Part shown: in pieces, positions 37,022 to 45,852 of the stretch | Layout: each line of letters opens with the position of its first letter | Numbering within the stretch: the stretch's first letter is position 1 | DNA from: Lactobacillus kimbladii | GTDB lineage: Bacteria; Bacillota; Bacilli; Lactobacillales; Lactobacillaceae | Direction: 5' to 3' | Length of the DNA stretch: 64,000 nt | Assembly: GCF_014323605.1 (NCBI RefSeq) | Contig: NZ_SCMB01000005.1 | Coordinates: 27,876 to 91,875, forward strand | Notes under the pieces: generated by a model | Database searches by the model: none | Told to the model about the DNA's origin: nothing | The model's input: only the letters and a program-made list of their open reading frames with translations | Program-made: the position numbers and the translations under genes

Positions 37022-37351
37022 TCACTCCTTTTGACTCTTTTTTTCTTTCACTTCTTCTTCAATTTTTTCCAGCAGTTGTTTGGGAGCCTTTACAACAAGA
37101 GAAGTACCTACTTTTACTGTCGGAATATTTTTAAAACGCTCGTTGCCAGTAGTTGCAATATCAACAGCCAGCAATGCCACATCTGCCTCAGCAATTTGCT
37201 CAGGAGTTAATGCATTTTCTGTACCGATTGTTCCTTGAGTTTCAATGTGAATTTCATCCCCCAATTCTTTGGCTGCTTTTTCCAACTTTGCCTTTGCTAG
37301 ATAAGTATGGGCAATACCAGATGTGCAAGCACAAACACAAACTATTTTCAT
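37022..37351 (-). CDS. PTS fructose-family EIIB
   Basis: A 109-aa EIIB with the phosphocysteine Cys9 in CTSGIAHT, the standard fructose-family loop. It passes phosphate from EIIA to the sugar in EIIC. It lies between EIIA (6-base gap) and EIIC (5-base gap). Confidence 0.95.
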   Translation of the reverse strand: MKIVCVCACTSGIAHTYLAKAKLEKAAKELGDEIHIETQGTIGTENALTPEQIAEADVALLAVDIATTGNERFKNIPTVKVGTSLVVKAPKQLLEKIEEEVKEKKSQKE

Positions 37352-37357
37352 AATTAA

Positions 37358-37834
37358 TCATCTCCCTTTGTTTCCACACAAAAGATCAATAACATCTTTC
37401 TTATTTTTGGCGGCATGTAGCTTATCAATGAAATCATCATCAGACAGTAAAATTGCCACTCTTTGTAAAAGCTTTAGGTGCAACGTATCCGCATCTTGAT
37501 CCCTGACTGCAAATAAAATTACGGCTGTAACTGGTTTATCATCTAAAGTTTCCCAAGGTATAGGATGATCACTTAGACCAATCGCTATCATAGTATTTTT
37601 GACGGCTTTTGATTTGCCGTGTGGAATTGCCACCCCTTGACCAATTCCAGTTTCCCCTTCTTCTTCACGTAGAAATACGTCATCAATGAAGTCCTGGGTA
37701 TTTGTAATATCGTCATCCTCTTTCAAAAGAGTACTGAGCTCTTTAATTACATCTTTTTTAGTTTTTCCATTTAAATGAAGGTCAATCAAGTTTAAATTAA
37801 TGACTTTCGCAATATTAATTTCTTTATCAGCCAA
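37358..37834 (-). CDS. PTS fructose-family EIIA
   Basis: A 158-aa EIIA (PTS_EIIA_2) with the active His72 in GVAIPHGKS. The start is TTG at 37834, with GGAGG nine bases upstream. It phosphorylates the EIIB above. Confidence 0.93.
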   Translation of the reverse strand: MADKEINIAKVINLNLIDLHLNGKTKKDVIKELSTLLKEDDDITNTQDFIDDVFLREEEGETGIGQGVAIPHGKSKAVKNTMIAIGLSDHPIPWETLDDKPVTAVILFAVRDQDADTLHLKLLQRVAILLSDDDFIDKLHAAKNKKDVIDLLCGNKGR

Positions 37835-37847
37835 ATTTTTTGACCTC

Positions 37848-38285
37848 CTATCTTTTTAAAATCTGAACAATTTCAGTTGCACTTTCAGCTTTGTTTATTT
37901 CTGCAATGACATTGTCGTTGGCCAACTTGTCTATGATCTGAATTATTTTTTTAAAGCTTTTGTTGGATTTTTTTATTATTTTTGGAACTACTAAACAGAT
38001 AAGCGTATTAACCTTGGATTCATCAAGACAATCCCAATCAACTATCAAAGTTTTTGATTTTAGAATCAATAACCAAGGCGTAAAATCGGATTCTAAAATT
38101 ATGTGAGGAATGGCAATTCCCTTTACCAAAGCCGTGTTAGCGATTTTTTCTCTCGTTGACAAACTTTTTAAAACTGTTACTTTGCTCACATCCATTTTTG
38201 AGGCGACTATACCAGCTATAATTTGAAAAGCCGCTTTTTGATCTGTTACATCAAAATCATAGCTTTCAAGCAAAATTTCGTTCAT
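37848..38285 (-). CDS. Stand-alone EIIA-like domain, probably the detached regulator module
   Basis: A 145-aa PTS_EIIA_2-like protein with His61 in KGIAIPH, but the Gly after His is missing and the rest differs from the transport EIIA next to it. Its start (ATG, with AAGGAACATCATTA before) overlaps the end of the PRD regulator by 20 bases. In LicR/ManR-type regulators this domain is fused to the C-terminus of the same protein. So it is likely the split-off sensory module of the regulator, working in trans. It has its own ribosome site and no sign of decay. Confidence 0.82.
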   Translation of the reverse strand: MNEILLESYDFDVTDQKAAFQIIAGIVASKMDVSKVTVLKSLSTREKIANTALVKGIAIPHIILESDFTPWLLILKSKTLIVDWDCLDESKVNTLICLVVPKIIKKSNKSFKKIIQIIDKLANDNVIAEINKAESATEIVQILKR

Positions 38286-39756
38286 TAATGATGTTCCTTA
38301 CTACATTTCTGACTTTCTGCTCATCCTTTTTCGTAAAAAAGGCACTCACTAATTCGACAGGGATCTTTCCGTGATAATTAATCGGAACTGTACTAATTAG
38401 CAATTCAATTTCAGGCTCATTTTTGATAATACTTTCAACATCGTAATTTGAAGCTAACCCAACAATTTCAATTTCAGGGATTGAATTTTTTATCTTGGTG
38501 GAAATAATTCCGGAAGTCCCAATACCTGTTGTGCAAATAACATAGGCCTTAATCTTCTTATTTGATTTATTATTTTCTTCATAATATTTAGCAAAGTACA
38601 AACAGATAAATCCAGTTTCATCATCCGAGATTACCGGTAAATTAAATTTTTGACTTGCTAGGGTTGCAGCTTTTTTGGTAGCGGTGAAAACTTGCGGATA
38701 TTCTAGTTTGATGTCTTTTAAAAGAGCGTTTGGTAAAGATATCTTCATTTTTAACCTGCTGATCATGGCCAAAACATGATTTCTGATTTCATCTTTTATA
38801 GAAGGTGAAAAGCTACAATGCAAATAAGCGGAAACTTTTGAAATAAAAAAGTCGGTAACCTGATCTGCCAAATCGCGATCATCAAGAACAATACCATCAA
38901 ATGAATTAAAACGAGAAGTTAGCAGATACTTAAACAAGTAATAAACTTCGGAATCTAATTCTTCTCCTTTAAAGCCCAGATACTTTTTCACGTTTGATAC
39001 AATACTTTTGCAAATGCTAAAAATTTCAGGGTTCATTTTAATTTCTGTTTGCAAACTCGTATCTAAAGAAATTGACTTATCCATTGCCTTAAATTTTTTT
39101 GCCCTAATCAAAAGAACATAAATATGTGCAAAGAAATTTATATTATACGGATAAGGTAAAGAGCCATTTAAAACTCGCAGTGCCATTTCGACCTGGCTCA
39201 AAGCAAAATTAAAATCCTTTTGATCTAATTGAGAAGTATTTTTTCGCAATGTTTCAATGTCTGTAGACTTATTAATGTGAAGAACTACCTCCATCAAAGC
39301 ACTTCTGATGTCTTTTTCATTGCCAGTAATCTTTACAGATCTTTGTTTGCTTTCAAGTTTTAAATTCCACTTACTTATTCTTTTACTGATTTGCTTTTCA
39401 TCATTTCTCAAGACAGGTTCGCTGATATACAAACTGTTAACTAAGTCATAAATTTTAACATCATTGGGGGATGCAAAAAGCAATTTTGCCAGCATGTTCT
39501 CCTGTCTTAGTTGTGTTGATGAATCATTATGGACATTGTTATTTGCCACATTTAGATAATTTGAATAGTTTAGCTCATAGCCCCGCCCCCTTTGAGAAAT
39601 AATTATTGGTTGAGAATATTTTTTATTGATACTATTGATATGGCGAGCAATTGTTTTTTTCGAAACATTTAAACCATTTGATAGTTCCTCAGAAGTAATG
39701 AACTTATTGTGAAGCTTGAGATAATCAATAATTTCTTGACTAATTTCTTTATGCAC
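38266..39756 (-). CDS. PRD-containing PTS-regulated transcriptional activator (BglG/ManR type)
   Basis: A 496-aa regulator with N-terminal HTH domains (about 5-60, LNVSKKTIARHINSI), two PRDs (about 170-290 and 295-400) and an EIIB-like domain near 405-490 with Cys in ICTTGIGTSG. Phosphorylation by HPr and EII proteins should set its activity. The start is GTG at 39756 with CAGGAGG upstream. It heads the operon regulator-EIIA'-EIIA-EIIB-EIIC-aldolase and likely activates it. Confidence 0.9.
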   Translation of the reverse strand: MHKEISQEIIDYLKLHNKFITSEELSNGLNVSKKTIARHINSINKKYSQPIIISQRGRGYELNYSNYLNVANNNVHNDSSTQLRQENMLAKLLFASPNDVKIYDLVNSLYISEPVLRNDEKQISKRISKWNLKLESKQRSVKITGNEKDIRSALMEVVLHINKSTDIETLRKNTSQLDQKDFNFALSQVEMALRVLNGSLPYPYNINFFAHIYVLLIRAKKFKAMDKSISLDTSLQTEIKMNPEIFSICKSIVSNVKKYLGFKGEELDSEVYYLFKYLLTSRFNSFDGIVLDDRDLADQVTDFFISKVSAYLHCSFSPSIKDEIRNHVLAMISRLKMKISLPNALLKDIKLEYPQVFTATKKAATLASQKFNLPVISDDETGFICLYFAKYYEENNKSNKKIKAYVICTTGIGTSGIISTKIKNSIPEIEIVGLASNYDVESIIKNEPEIELLISTVPINYHGKIPVELVSAFFTKKDEQKVRNVVRNIINERNFA

Positions 39757-39791
39757 TGGTCATACCTCCTGATATTTTTATTTTGCCATTC

Positions 39792-39807
39792 ATGTAAACG
39801 CTTAAAT
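39792..39807 (+). promoter_or_regulatory. Candidate cre upstream of the PRD-PTS operon
   Basis: ATGTAAACGCTTAAAT matches the CcpA consensus WTGNNARCGNWWWCAW except at one base (A for C near the end). It lies 36 bases before the regulator's GTG. A sugar operon in this position is a usual CcpA target. Confidence 0.6.
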
Positions 39808-39930
39808 AATTAAAAAGTGTCCATTGTTTGTTTCTACAACGGACATTTATATTAATTGTAAGTAAAAATAAGCTTATCAAAAAGTTACTTTATTAGTTAT
39901 AAATCGACTTAATTTAAATTTTTTAAATAC

Positions 39931-39965
39931 AAAAAACCTTCTATGCTGAAAGTCAGTCTAGAAGG
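39931..39965 (-). terminator. Terminator of the aldo/keto reductase gene
   Basis: CCTTCTA (39937-39943) pairs with TAGAAGG (39959-39965), with an inner CTGA/TCAG stem. Six T follow on the minus strand. It is 120 bases past the stop at 40086; the stretch between shows no gene. Confidence 0.82.
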
Positions 39966-40085
39966 CAAGTTTGGTATTTGATTGTTTTTATTATCAAGTT
40001 AAATCAAGAAATTAACTTTATATTCCGATAACTTATTCGAAAAATTTAAACTATAGTTTACTTTAGAAGATTTGAAGTATTCTTT

Positions 40086-40949
40086 TTATCTTTTTCCACC
40101 AAATACTGGAAAATGACTCGAAGTGCCATAATCAAAATTATGAATATCCTCCAAAGTTTTCATGTCTACATCACTTATTTCAAAATTCAATTCTGAATTT
40201 TGTTTCATATGCTCTGGATTAACAGACTTAGGTAAAACTACTGTGTTGAGCTGCCAATCATAACGAATGCACAATTGGGCAACTGAAACTTGATATTTTT
40301 CTGCCATACTCTTAATAGTATTATTCGTCAGAGCCTCACCGTGAGCAACTGGCGAAAATGACTCCACAACGATGTCATGTTCTTGACAAAAATTAATCAA
40401 CTTTTTTGGTGTTGCTCCAATATGACACAAAATTTGATTTACCATTGGTTTAACATCACTGTTGTCAAATAAATTCTGCAAATCCTTCGGCTGAAAACTG
40501 GAAACACCAATTGCGCGTAATTTTCCTTCTTTCATAGCATCTGTTAATGCTCGCCAAGTCTCTAGATTGCCTTCAAAATGGCGATCATCTGACTGATTAA
40601 CTTCCTTCCAAGGTTGAGGATTGTGAATAATCATCATATCTAAATAGTCAAGATCCATGCGAGTAAGGGTTTCATCAATTGACTTTTTAGCTTCTTGATA
40701 ATTTTTGATTTCAGCCTCTACTTTAGAATTAACAAAGATTTGATCACGGCTAATACCTGAATCTTTAATACCCTGACCAACTCCTTTTTCGTTATGATAT
40801 GCCTGAGCAGTATCAATATGCCGGTAACCCATTTTTAAGGCATTTTTCACAGGTGCAGCTACTTCATTATCCGGGATTTCCCAGGTTCCTAATGCTAGTT
40901 TAGGGATTTTTACCCCATTATTAAGTGTAAATGTTTCTTCAAAAATCAT
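40086..40949 (-). CDS. Aldo/keto reductase
   Basis: NADPH-dependent oxidoreductase of 287 aa with the complete catalytic tetrad: Asp46 and Tyr51 (HIDTAQAYHNE), Lys76 (VNSKVE) and His109 (IIHNP). The C-terminal cofactor site is seen in VVLPKSVNPEHMKQN. Substrate is probably a small carbonyl compound such as diketogluconate or methylglyoxal, not decidable. Monocistronic. Confidence 0.92.
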   Translation of the reverse strand: MIFEETFTLNNGVKIPKLALGTWEIPDNEVAAPVKNALKMGYRHIDTAQAYHNEKGVGQGIKDSGISRDQIFVNSKVEAEIKNYQEAKKSIDETLTRMDLDYLDMMIIHNPQPWKEVNQSDDRHFEGNLETWRALTDAMKEGKLRAIGVSSFQPKDLQNLFDNSDVKPMVNQILCHIGATPKKLINFCQEHDIVVESFSPVAHGEALTNNTIKSMAEKYQVSVAQLCIRYDWQLNTVVLPKSVNPEHMKQNSELNFEISDVDMKTLEDIHNFDYGTSSHFPVFGGKR

Positions 40950-41074
40950 GTTTATCCCTCCATACTTCTTTTCTTGAGTATAACGCTTAAATTAGACTTT
41001 AAGTCAATTTATTTCATTTAGATTTTATGATATTTTTGTTTACAATTAAATGTATATATCCGAGAAGGTAAAAA

Positions 41075-41311
41075 ATGAAATATGTTTATCTAATGTGTCC
41101 CGGACAAATTTTGTTTAATGTCCAACATAAGATCCAGGGATTTTGTGATTCACCTCTAACTTCTTTAGGAATTAAACAAGCAAAAGAACCGAAAAAAGAA
41201 TATTTTGAACATGAGAAAGTTAAATTAGAAGAGGCACATTTTTCAGTCTTAAAATATAATTATGAAAATAATGTTTTTCGTTTGCAATCGATTTTTAATC
41301 CCAGTTGTTAA
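41075..41311 (+). pseudogene. Decayed histidine phosphatase (phosphoglycerate-mutase-like) gene
   Basis: The 78-codon frame starts like a histidine phosphatase: VYLMCPGQILFN followed by VQHKIQGFCDSPLTSLGIKQA. The catalytic RHG has become CPG, by one base change each in the Arg and His codons, and the family Thr is Ile. After about 45 residues it jumps to a C-terminal-like end (FSVLKYNYENNVFRLQSI). The central roughly 130-140 residues of a 210-220 aa enzyme are missing, including the second catalytic His. The frame is open, but the enzyme cannot work. Confidence 0.85.
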
Positions 41312-41313
41312 AA

Positions 41314-41347
41314 TAAAAAAAGAGACCAATCATTCAGATTGATCTCT
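41314..41347 (-). terminator. Terminator of fba
   Basis: AGAGACCAATC and GATTGATCTCT (41321-41347) form a stem with one G-T pair. A run of seven T follows on the minus strand. Confidence 0.85.
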
Positions 41348-41366
41348 AATATTATTAATTATTAAA

Positions 41367-42281
41367 TTATTCTAAGTTCAATGAACTCTTGTCAAAACCA
41401 GCTGACTTAATCTTGTCATCAATTGATGGAGTACCAAGCCAAGTGATCATTTCCTTCATTGAAGCTGTAATTGCTTCTGTACCTGGAAGAAGAAGCTTAC
41501 GAGGGTCATAACCCTTGTTGTCCTTATCTTCATCTTTGTGGGCTTCAAAGTACTTACGAGTAGCAGCTTGGAAAGCTAATTGGAATTCAGTGTTAATGTT
41601 AACTTTAGAAATTCCAAGAGAAATAGCCTTCTTAACTTGGTCTTCAGGAATACCTGAACCACCATGCAATACCAACGGAACAGAAACTGCATCAGCGATT
41701 TCCTTCAGACGATCAAAGTTTAAGCCTTTCCAGCCTTTTGGGTAAACACCATGGATATTACCAATACCACAAGCAAGTTTGTCAACACCTGCGGCTACGA
41801 ATGTCTTTGCGTCTTCGACAGATGCAAGCTCACCCCCGTCAGCACCTTGATTTTCACCAATTTTACCAATTTCAGCCTCAACTGAAATGCCACGTTCATG
41901 CGCCAACTTAACGATTTCCTTGGTTTGAGCTAAGTTCTCTTCAGTTGGTAAAGCATGACCATCAAACATAACTGATGAATAACCAAGAGCAATACATTCT
42001 TTAGCAGCCTCAAAGCTACCATGATCTAAGTTCAATACAACTGGAACAGAGATGTCCATTGCATCAATTTCGTCTTCAACTAAGTCTTTAGCAACTTTAT
42101 AGCCACCCATGTACTTAGCAGCACCCATTGACACCTGAATTAAAACTGGGGTTCTTGTTTCCTCAGCCGCTTGCAAAATTGCACGTGTCCATTCCAAGTT
42201 GTTAGTGTTATAAGCACCTACTGCATAATGGTTTTTACGAGCATCCTTAAAGATTTGATTACCATTATCTAAATATGCCAT
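41367..42281 (-). CDS. fba: Fructose-bisphosphate aldolase, class II
   Basis: Housekeeping glycolytic aldolase, 304 aa. Zn/active-site regions: LNLDHGSFE, VEAEIGKIGE, GIGNIHGVYP and LHGGSGIPE, with NINTEF for the substrate phosphate. GGAGGTATATTTA precedes the ATG. It is transcribed alone, with a strong terminator. The second aldolase at 34910 is a divergent paralogue tied to a PTS. Confidence 0.97.
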   Translation of the reverse strand: MAYLDNGNQIFKDARKNHYAVGAYNTNNLEWTRAILQAAEETRTPVLIQVSMGAAKYMGGYKVAKDLVEDEIDAMDISVPVVLNLDHGSFEAAKECIALGYSSVMFDGHALPTEENLAQTKEIVKLAHERGISVEAEIGKIGENQGADGGELASVEDAKTFVAAGVDKLACGIGNIHGVYPKGWKGLNFDRLKEIADAVSVPLVLHGGSGIPEDQVKKAISLGISKVNINTEFQLAFQAATRKYFEAHKDEDKDNKGYDPRKLLLPGTEAITASMKEMITWLGTPSIDDKIKSAGFDKSSLNLE

Positions 42282-42378
42282 TAAATATACCTCCTATTAA
42301 ACTTACAGTCATATTGTATCGTATTAATTAAACATTGAACAATCTTTTATTTGATGTAAACGTTATTATTTAAAATTT

Positions 42379-44064
42379 TTACATTTCTTTAGGGGCATTT
42401 ACGCCCAATAAGCGCAAAGCCTCGGTTAAAACAATTGAGGTTGCTTGAACTAAAGCTAATCGAGCATTAATTTGATCATCATCTACTAAGATTTTGACGT
42501 TAGCATAATATTTGTTAAATTTTTTAGCTAAATCAAGGGCATACTTAGCGATTACTGACGGTTCAAAATTTTCACTGCTGCGAGCAATAATGCGCGGAAA
42601 ATCAGCCAGAGATTTGGCAACATTAAAAGCCCAATCATCATCAATATTTATATCTGAGAGTTGTGGTTCATAGCCTTGAGCAGCTGCCTTGCGTAAAACG
42701 CTTTGGGCACGAGCATTTGTATACTGCACATATGGACCTGTGTCACCTTCAAAACGAACAACTTCATCAAGGTCAAAGTCAAAGTTTTCAGTTCTTTCAT
42801 TCTTTAAATCATGAAAAATAACTGCGCCAACTCCAACATCATGAGCTACTTGATCTTTATTGGTCAAATCAGGATTTTTCTGCTCAATTTGCTTTTGTGC
42901 CAAATTAACAGCATCCTGTAAAACCTGATCAAGGAAAACCACGTTCCCTTTTCTAGTAGAAAGCTTTTTACCATTTTGAGTAATTAAGCCAAAAGGAACA
43001 TGATAAATTTCGTCAGCCCAATCATAGCCCATTTTCTTCAGAACGGTTTTTAGCTCCACAAAATGCTGAGCCTGTTCATTGCCGACTACGTAAAGCATTT
43101 TAACAAAATGATAAGTCTTCATCCGATAAATTGCAGCTGCCAAATCACGTGTTAAATAGATACTCGTACCATCAGATTTAACAATCAAAGCAGGATTTTC
43201 ATCTTCACCCATGTCAACCACTTGTGCACCGCGAGATTCATGCAAGAGACCTTTTTCTTTCAGTTCATCAATCACAGGTTGCATTTTATCATTAAAGAAA
43301 GCTTCGCCTTTATATGAATCAAAAGTAACTCCGAGTTCTTTATAAATGCGATTAAAATCAGCTAAAGATACATCACGGAACCATTGCCACAATTTAACTG
43401 CTTCGGGATCGCCCTCTTCTAGTTTTTTAAACCACGCACGTCCTTCATCATCCAGTTCCGGATGTTTTTCAGCCTCTTTGTGAAATTTTACGTAGTATTT
43501 AAATAAATTCATGATGGGGTCTTTTTTCACATCTTCTTCAACGCCCCAATGCTTATAAGCAGCGATTAATTTTCCAAATTGAGTGCCGTAATCACCTAAA
43601 TAATTAATTTTGATAGGTGAATACCCCACCTTTTTCAAAGTCTTAGCGATTGAATTACCAATCACAGTTGACCTTAAATGACCCATAGACATTGGCTTGG
43701 CAATATTAGGACTAGACATGTCAATTGGGACGTTACCCTCTCCTAACTTTTGATCCCCAAAGTGCTTTTTTTGCTGCAAGATTTCTGTGAGAGTTTGTGA
43801 AATCAACTTGCTGTGATTGATAGAAAAATTAACGTAGGGTCCGACAGCTTTAATTGAAGCAAAATCACCGCTTTTTAGTTTGTCTGCAATATTTTGCGCA
43901 ATAACTACCGGATTTTGATGCAGCACTTTTGCCAATGCAAAGGCTGGAAAAGCATAGTCACCCATTTTTTCATTTTTTGGTCTTTCAATTAATGAATTGA
44001 TTTGATCTTTGGGAAGGTCAACCTGACTAGCGATTAAGTCAACTACCTTATCTTTAAAATCCAT
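42379..44064 (-). CDS. argS: Arginyl-tRNA synthetase
   Basis: Class I synthetase for tRNA-Arg, 561 aa. An N-terminal Arg-tRNA-synthetase additional domain (about 1-85), the HIGH-like motif SPNIAKPMSMGHLRS, the KMSKS-equivalent region around KKLSTRKGN, and the C-terminal DALR anticodon domain (about 445-561). GGAGGAAAA precedes the ATG. Control is by the T-box leader directly upstream. Confidence 0.97.
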   Translation of the reverse strand: MDFKDKVVDLIASQVDLPKDQINSLIERPKNEKMGDYAFPAFALAKVLHQNPVVIAQNIADKLKSGDFASIKAVGPYVNFSINHSKLISQTLTEILQQKKHFGDQKLGEGNVPIDMSSPNIAKPMSMGHLRSTVIGNSIAKTLKKVGYSPIKINYLGDYGTQFGKLIAAYKHWGVEEDVKKDPIMNLFKYYVKFHKEAEKHPELDDEGRAWFKKLEEGDPEAVKLWQWFRDVSLADFNRIYKELGVTFDSYKGEAFFNDKMQPVIDELKEKGLLHESRGAQVVDMGEDENPALIVKSDGTSIYLTRDLAAAIYRMKTYHFVKMLYVVGNEQAQHFVELKTVLKKMGYDWADEIYHVPFGLITQNGKKLSTRKGNVVFLDQVLQDAVNLAQKQIEQKNPDLTNKDQVAHDVGVGAVIFHDLKNERTENFDFDLDEVVRFEGDTGPYVQYTNARAQSVLRKAAAQGYEPQLSDINIDDDWAFNVAKSLADFPRIIARSSENFEPSVIAKYALDLAKKFNKYYANVKILVDDDQINARLALVQATSIVLTEALRLLGVNAPKEM

Positions 44065-44081
44065 TTTTCCTCCTAAATGCC

Positions 44082-44290
44082 AAAAAAAGTCTCTTCCTCA
44101 TTATTTGAAGAAGAGACGAGTTATAACCCGCGGTACCACTCTATTTGATACAAAGTATCCGCTTATTAAATTTGCTAAATTATTAGTTAGACACGCCTTC
44201 AGTCATTTTTCCAGCTTGACTTTCACCAACTCAAGCTCGCTTTTCTAAAAAAATGCCTACTACTCCTAACCACTTTCACCAAAAGATTAT
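44082..44290 (-). promoter_or_regulatory. T-box leader of argS
   Basis: The antiterminator core AGAGTGGTACCGCGGG lies at 44142-44127 (minus strand). The terminator has the stem GTCTCTTC/GAAGAGAC at 44089-44117 with a T run at 44082-44088. The stem I region extends to about 44290, where promoter-like A/T DNA begins. Expected to sense uncharged tRNA-Arg; I did not locate the specifier codon. Confidence 0.9.
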
Positions 44291-44319
44291 AACAGGAAAT
44301 GAAAGCTGAGCCAAATTTT

Positions 44320-44967
44320 TTAGTTATTTTTGATAATTACTTTGGTACCTACTGGAATATTTTCAGCCAACCAGCGTGAATCAGGAACGCTTAACCTGAT
44401 ACAGCCATGAGAGGCAGGCTTGACACCTAGCTTTTCAGCCTCTTTAATATTGTATTTGCCGTTGCCTTTCGTAGGAACGGAATGGAAAAGATAAACATTT
44501 TCTTTGTCCCAACTAGTCCAGTTATTAGCACCTTCATTTAATTCAGGATTATAAAAAGCGTCTCCACGACCATTTTTAATTTTATAATTTCCTGTTGGTG
44601 TCAATGACTTGCCTTTTTTAAACAAACCAGCACTTGCCAGCATGGTGTACACTCGTTTATTACCCCGCAAGATGTAAACTCGATTACCCTTGAGGGAGAC
44701 TCTAATTGTTAAGTCATTTTCGAGATGCTTAATTTTAGGATAAGGCTTTGTCTCACTTGGCTTTTTCCAATTAAAAGGAGAACGTAAATCCTTTGGGTCC
44801 CGGTACGGTCGATAAGATGCTGCAGTTTTAATAACAGCTGTTTTCTTCGCTTCCTTAGTTGAGTTTTTAGTTTCTGGCTGAGATGGCATTGAAATTCGTG
44901 CCAGACTAATAGCACATATTAATAAAACACAAAAAGCAGTAAGAACTTTTAAAAGACTTTTCTTCAT
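44320..44967 (-). CDS. L,D-transpeptidase (YkuD domain)
   Basis: Secreted or membrane-anchored 215-aa protein. A hydrophobic segment at about 7-26 follows a lysine start; the catalytic YkuD domain (about 85-213) ends with the active-site motif HGCIRLS and an upstream conserved His in YLFHSVP. It can form 3-3 peptidoglycan cross-links or attach proteins to peptidoglycan; which one is open. AAAGGTTATAAC precedes the ATG. Confidence 0.9.
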   Translation of the reverse strand: MKKSLLKVLTAFCVLLICAISLARISMPSQPETKNSTKEAKKTAVIKTAASYRPYRDPKDLRSPFNWKKPSETKPYPKIKHLENDLTIRVSLKGNRVYILRGNKRVYTMLASAGLFKKGKSLTPTGNYKIKNGRGDAFYNPELNEGANNWTSWDKENVYLFHSVPTKGNGKYNIKEAEKLGVKPASHGCIRLSVPDSRWLAENIPVGTKVIIKNN

Positions 44968-45008
44968 GTTATAACCTTTCTCCCAACCAAATTTTTAACG
45001 TAAAATAT

Positions 45009-45851
45009 CTAATTAGCATATTGACTCATTAGCTGAGGCAACATTGCACTTATTTCAGTCGGTCGCACCACATAATTATTTTCAGCAATTTTATCGCCTG
45101 CTAAAGAATGAATAAAAACTGCGGCCAGAACAGAATCCAAATTATTACCAAATTGAGCTGTAAAGCCACCAATAATACCTGCTAATGTATCTCCCATTCC
45201 ACCCGTGGCCATGCCAGGGTTGCCTAACGGATTTACAAAAATCTGATTAGCTTTGGTATAAATGTGAGTGTGATTTGATTTTAAAACCAAAACAGCATTT
45301 TGTGTAGGAAAAATCTTTTTCAAAGCATTTAAATTCGCACTGTCAGTCTGATATGGGATTCTAATTTGACTCAACCTTTGCCATTCCATCTGATGTGGTG
45401 TTATGACCACTAAACCGATTTGAGTTGGAATTTTCTTTGCATCCTGATCAATCATGTCCAAAGCACTTGCATCCAAAATCAATATTTGATTTTGAGAAAC
45501 ATTTTGACATATCGTTGACATTAATTGCCGAGTAAAAGTGCTGGATCCTAAACCTGGTCCACAAACGATAACATCCATTTTTTTCATTAAATTTACCAAA
45601 TTCCGGTCATGCCAGTCAATAAACATGACCTCAGGATTACGCGCATGCAGTGCATCCAGGTTCACTGCATGGGTAGCCACAGAAATTAGTCCAGCACCAC
45701 TATTAAGTGCAGCCTCGGCTGCCATGATAATTGCACCACCATAGTTTTCACTGCCACCTATTAATAAGACCCTGCCGTAATTGCCTTTGTGAGAATTACT
45801 TGGTCTTTTTTTTATTACTTTAGTCAAAATATCTTCTGTAATTACTGCCAT
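45009..45851 (-). CDS. nnrD: ADP/ATP-dependent NAD(P)H-hydrate dehydratase
   Basis: Repairs hydrated NAD(P)H. The 280-aa protein is a stand-alone YjeF C-terminal (carbohydrate-kinase-like) domain without the epimerase half. Motifs: GNYGRVLLIGGSENYGGA, VCGPGLG and the NPGMATGGMGD catalytic loop. The start is ATG at 45851 with GGAGG five bases upstream; an in-frame TTG at 45863 lies inside dacA and has no site. It begins one base after the dacA stop. Confidence 0.93.
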   Translation of the reverse strand: MAVITEDILTKVIKKRPSNSHKGNYGRVLLIGGSENYGGAIIMAAEAALNSGAGLISVATHAVNLDALHARNPEVMFIDWHDRNLVNLMKKMDVIVCGPGLGSSTFTRQLMSTICQNVSQNQILILDASALDMIDQDAKKIPTQIGLVVITPHQMEWQRLSQIRIPYQTDSANLNALKKIFPTQNAVLVLKSNHTHIYTKANQIFVNPLGNPGMATGGMGDTLAGIIGGFTAQFGNNLDSVLAAVFIHSLAGDKIAENNYVVRPTEISAMLPQLMSQYAN

Positions 45852-45852
45852 A

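Noticed and set aside
37848..39756. Regulator and EIIA-like gene as a frameshifted pseudogene
   Set aside because: The second gene has its own ATG and ribosome site, and separate EIIA modules beside PRD regulators are plausible; kept as two genes, with the question noted as a finding.
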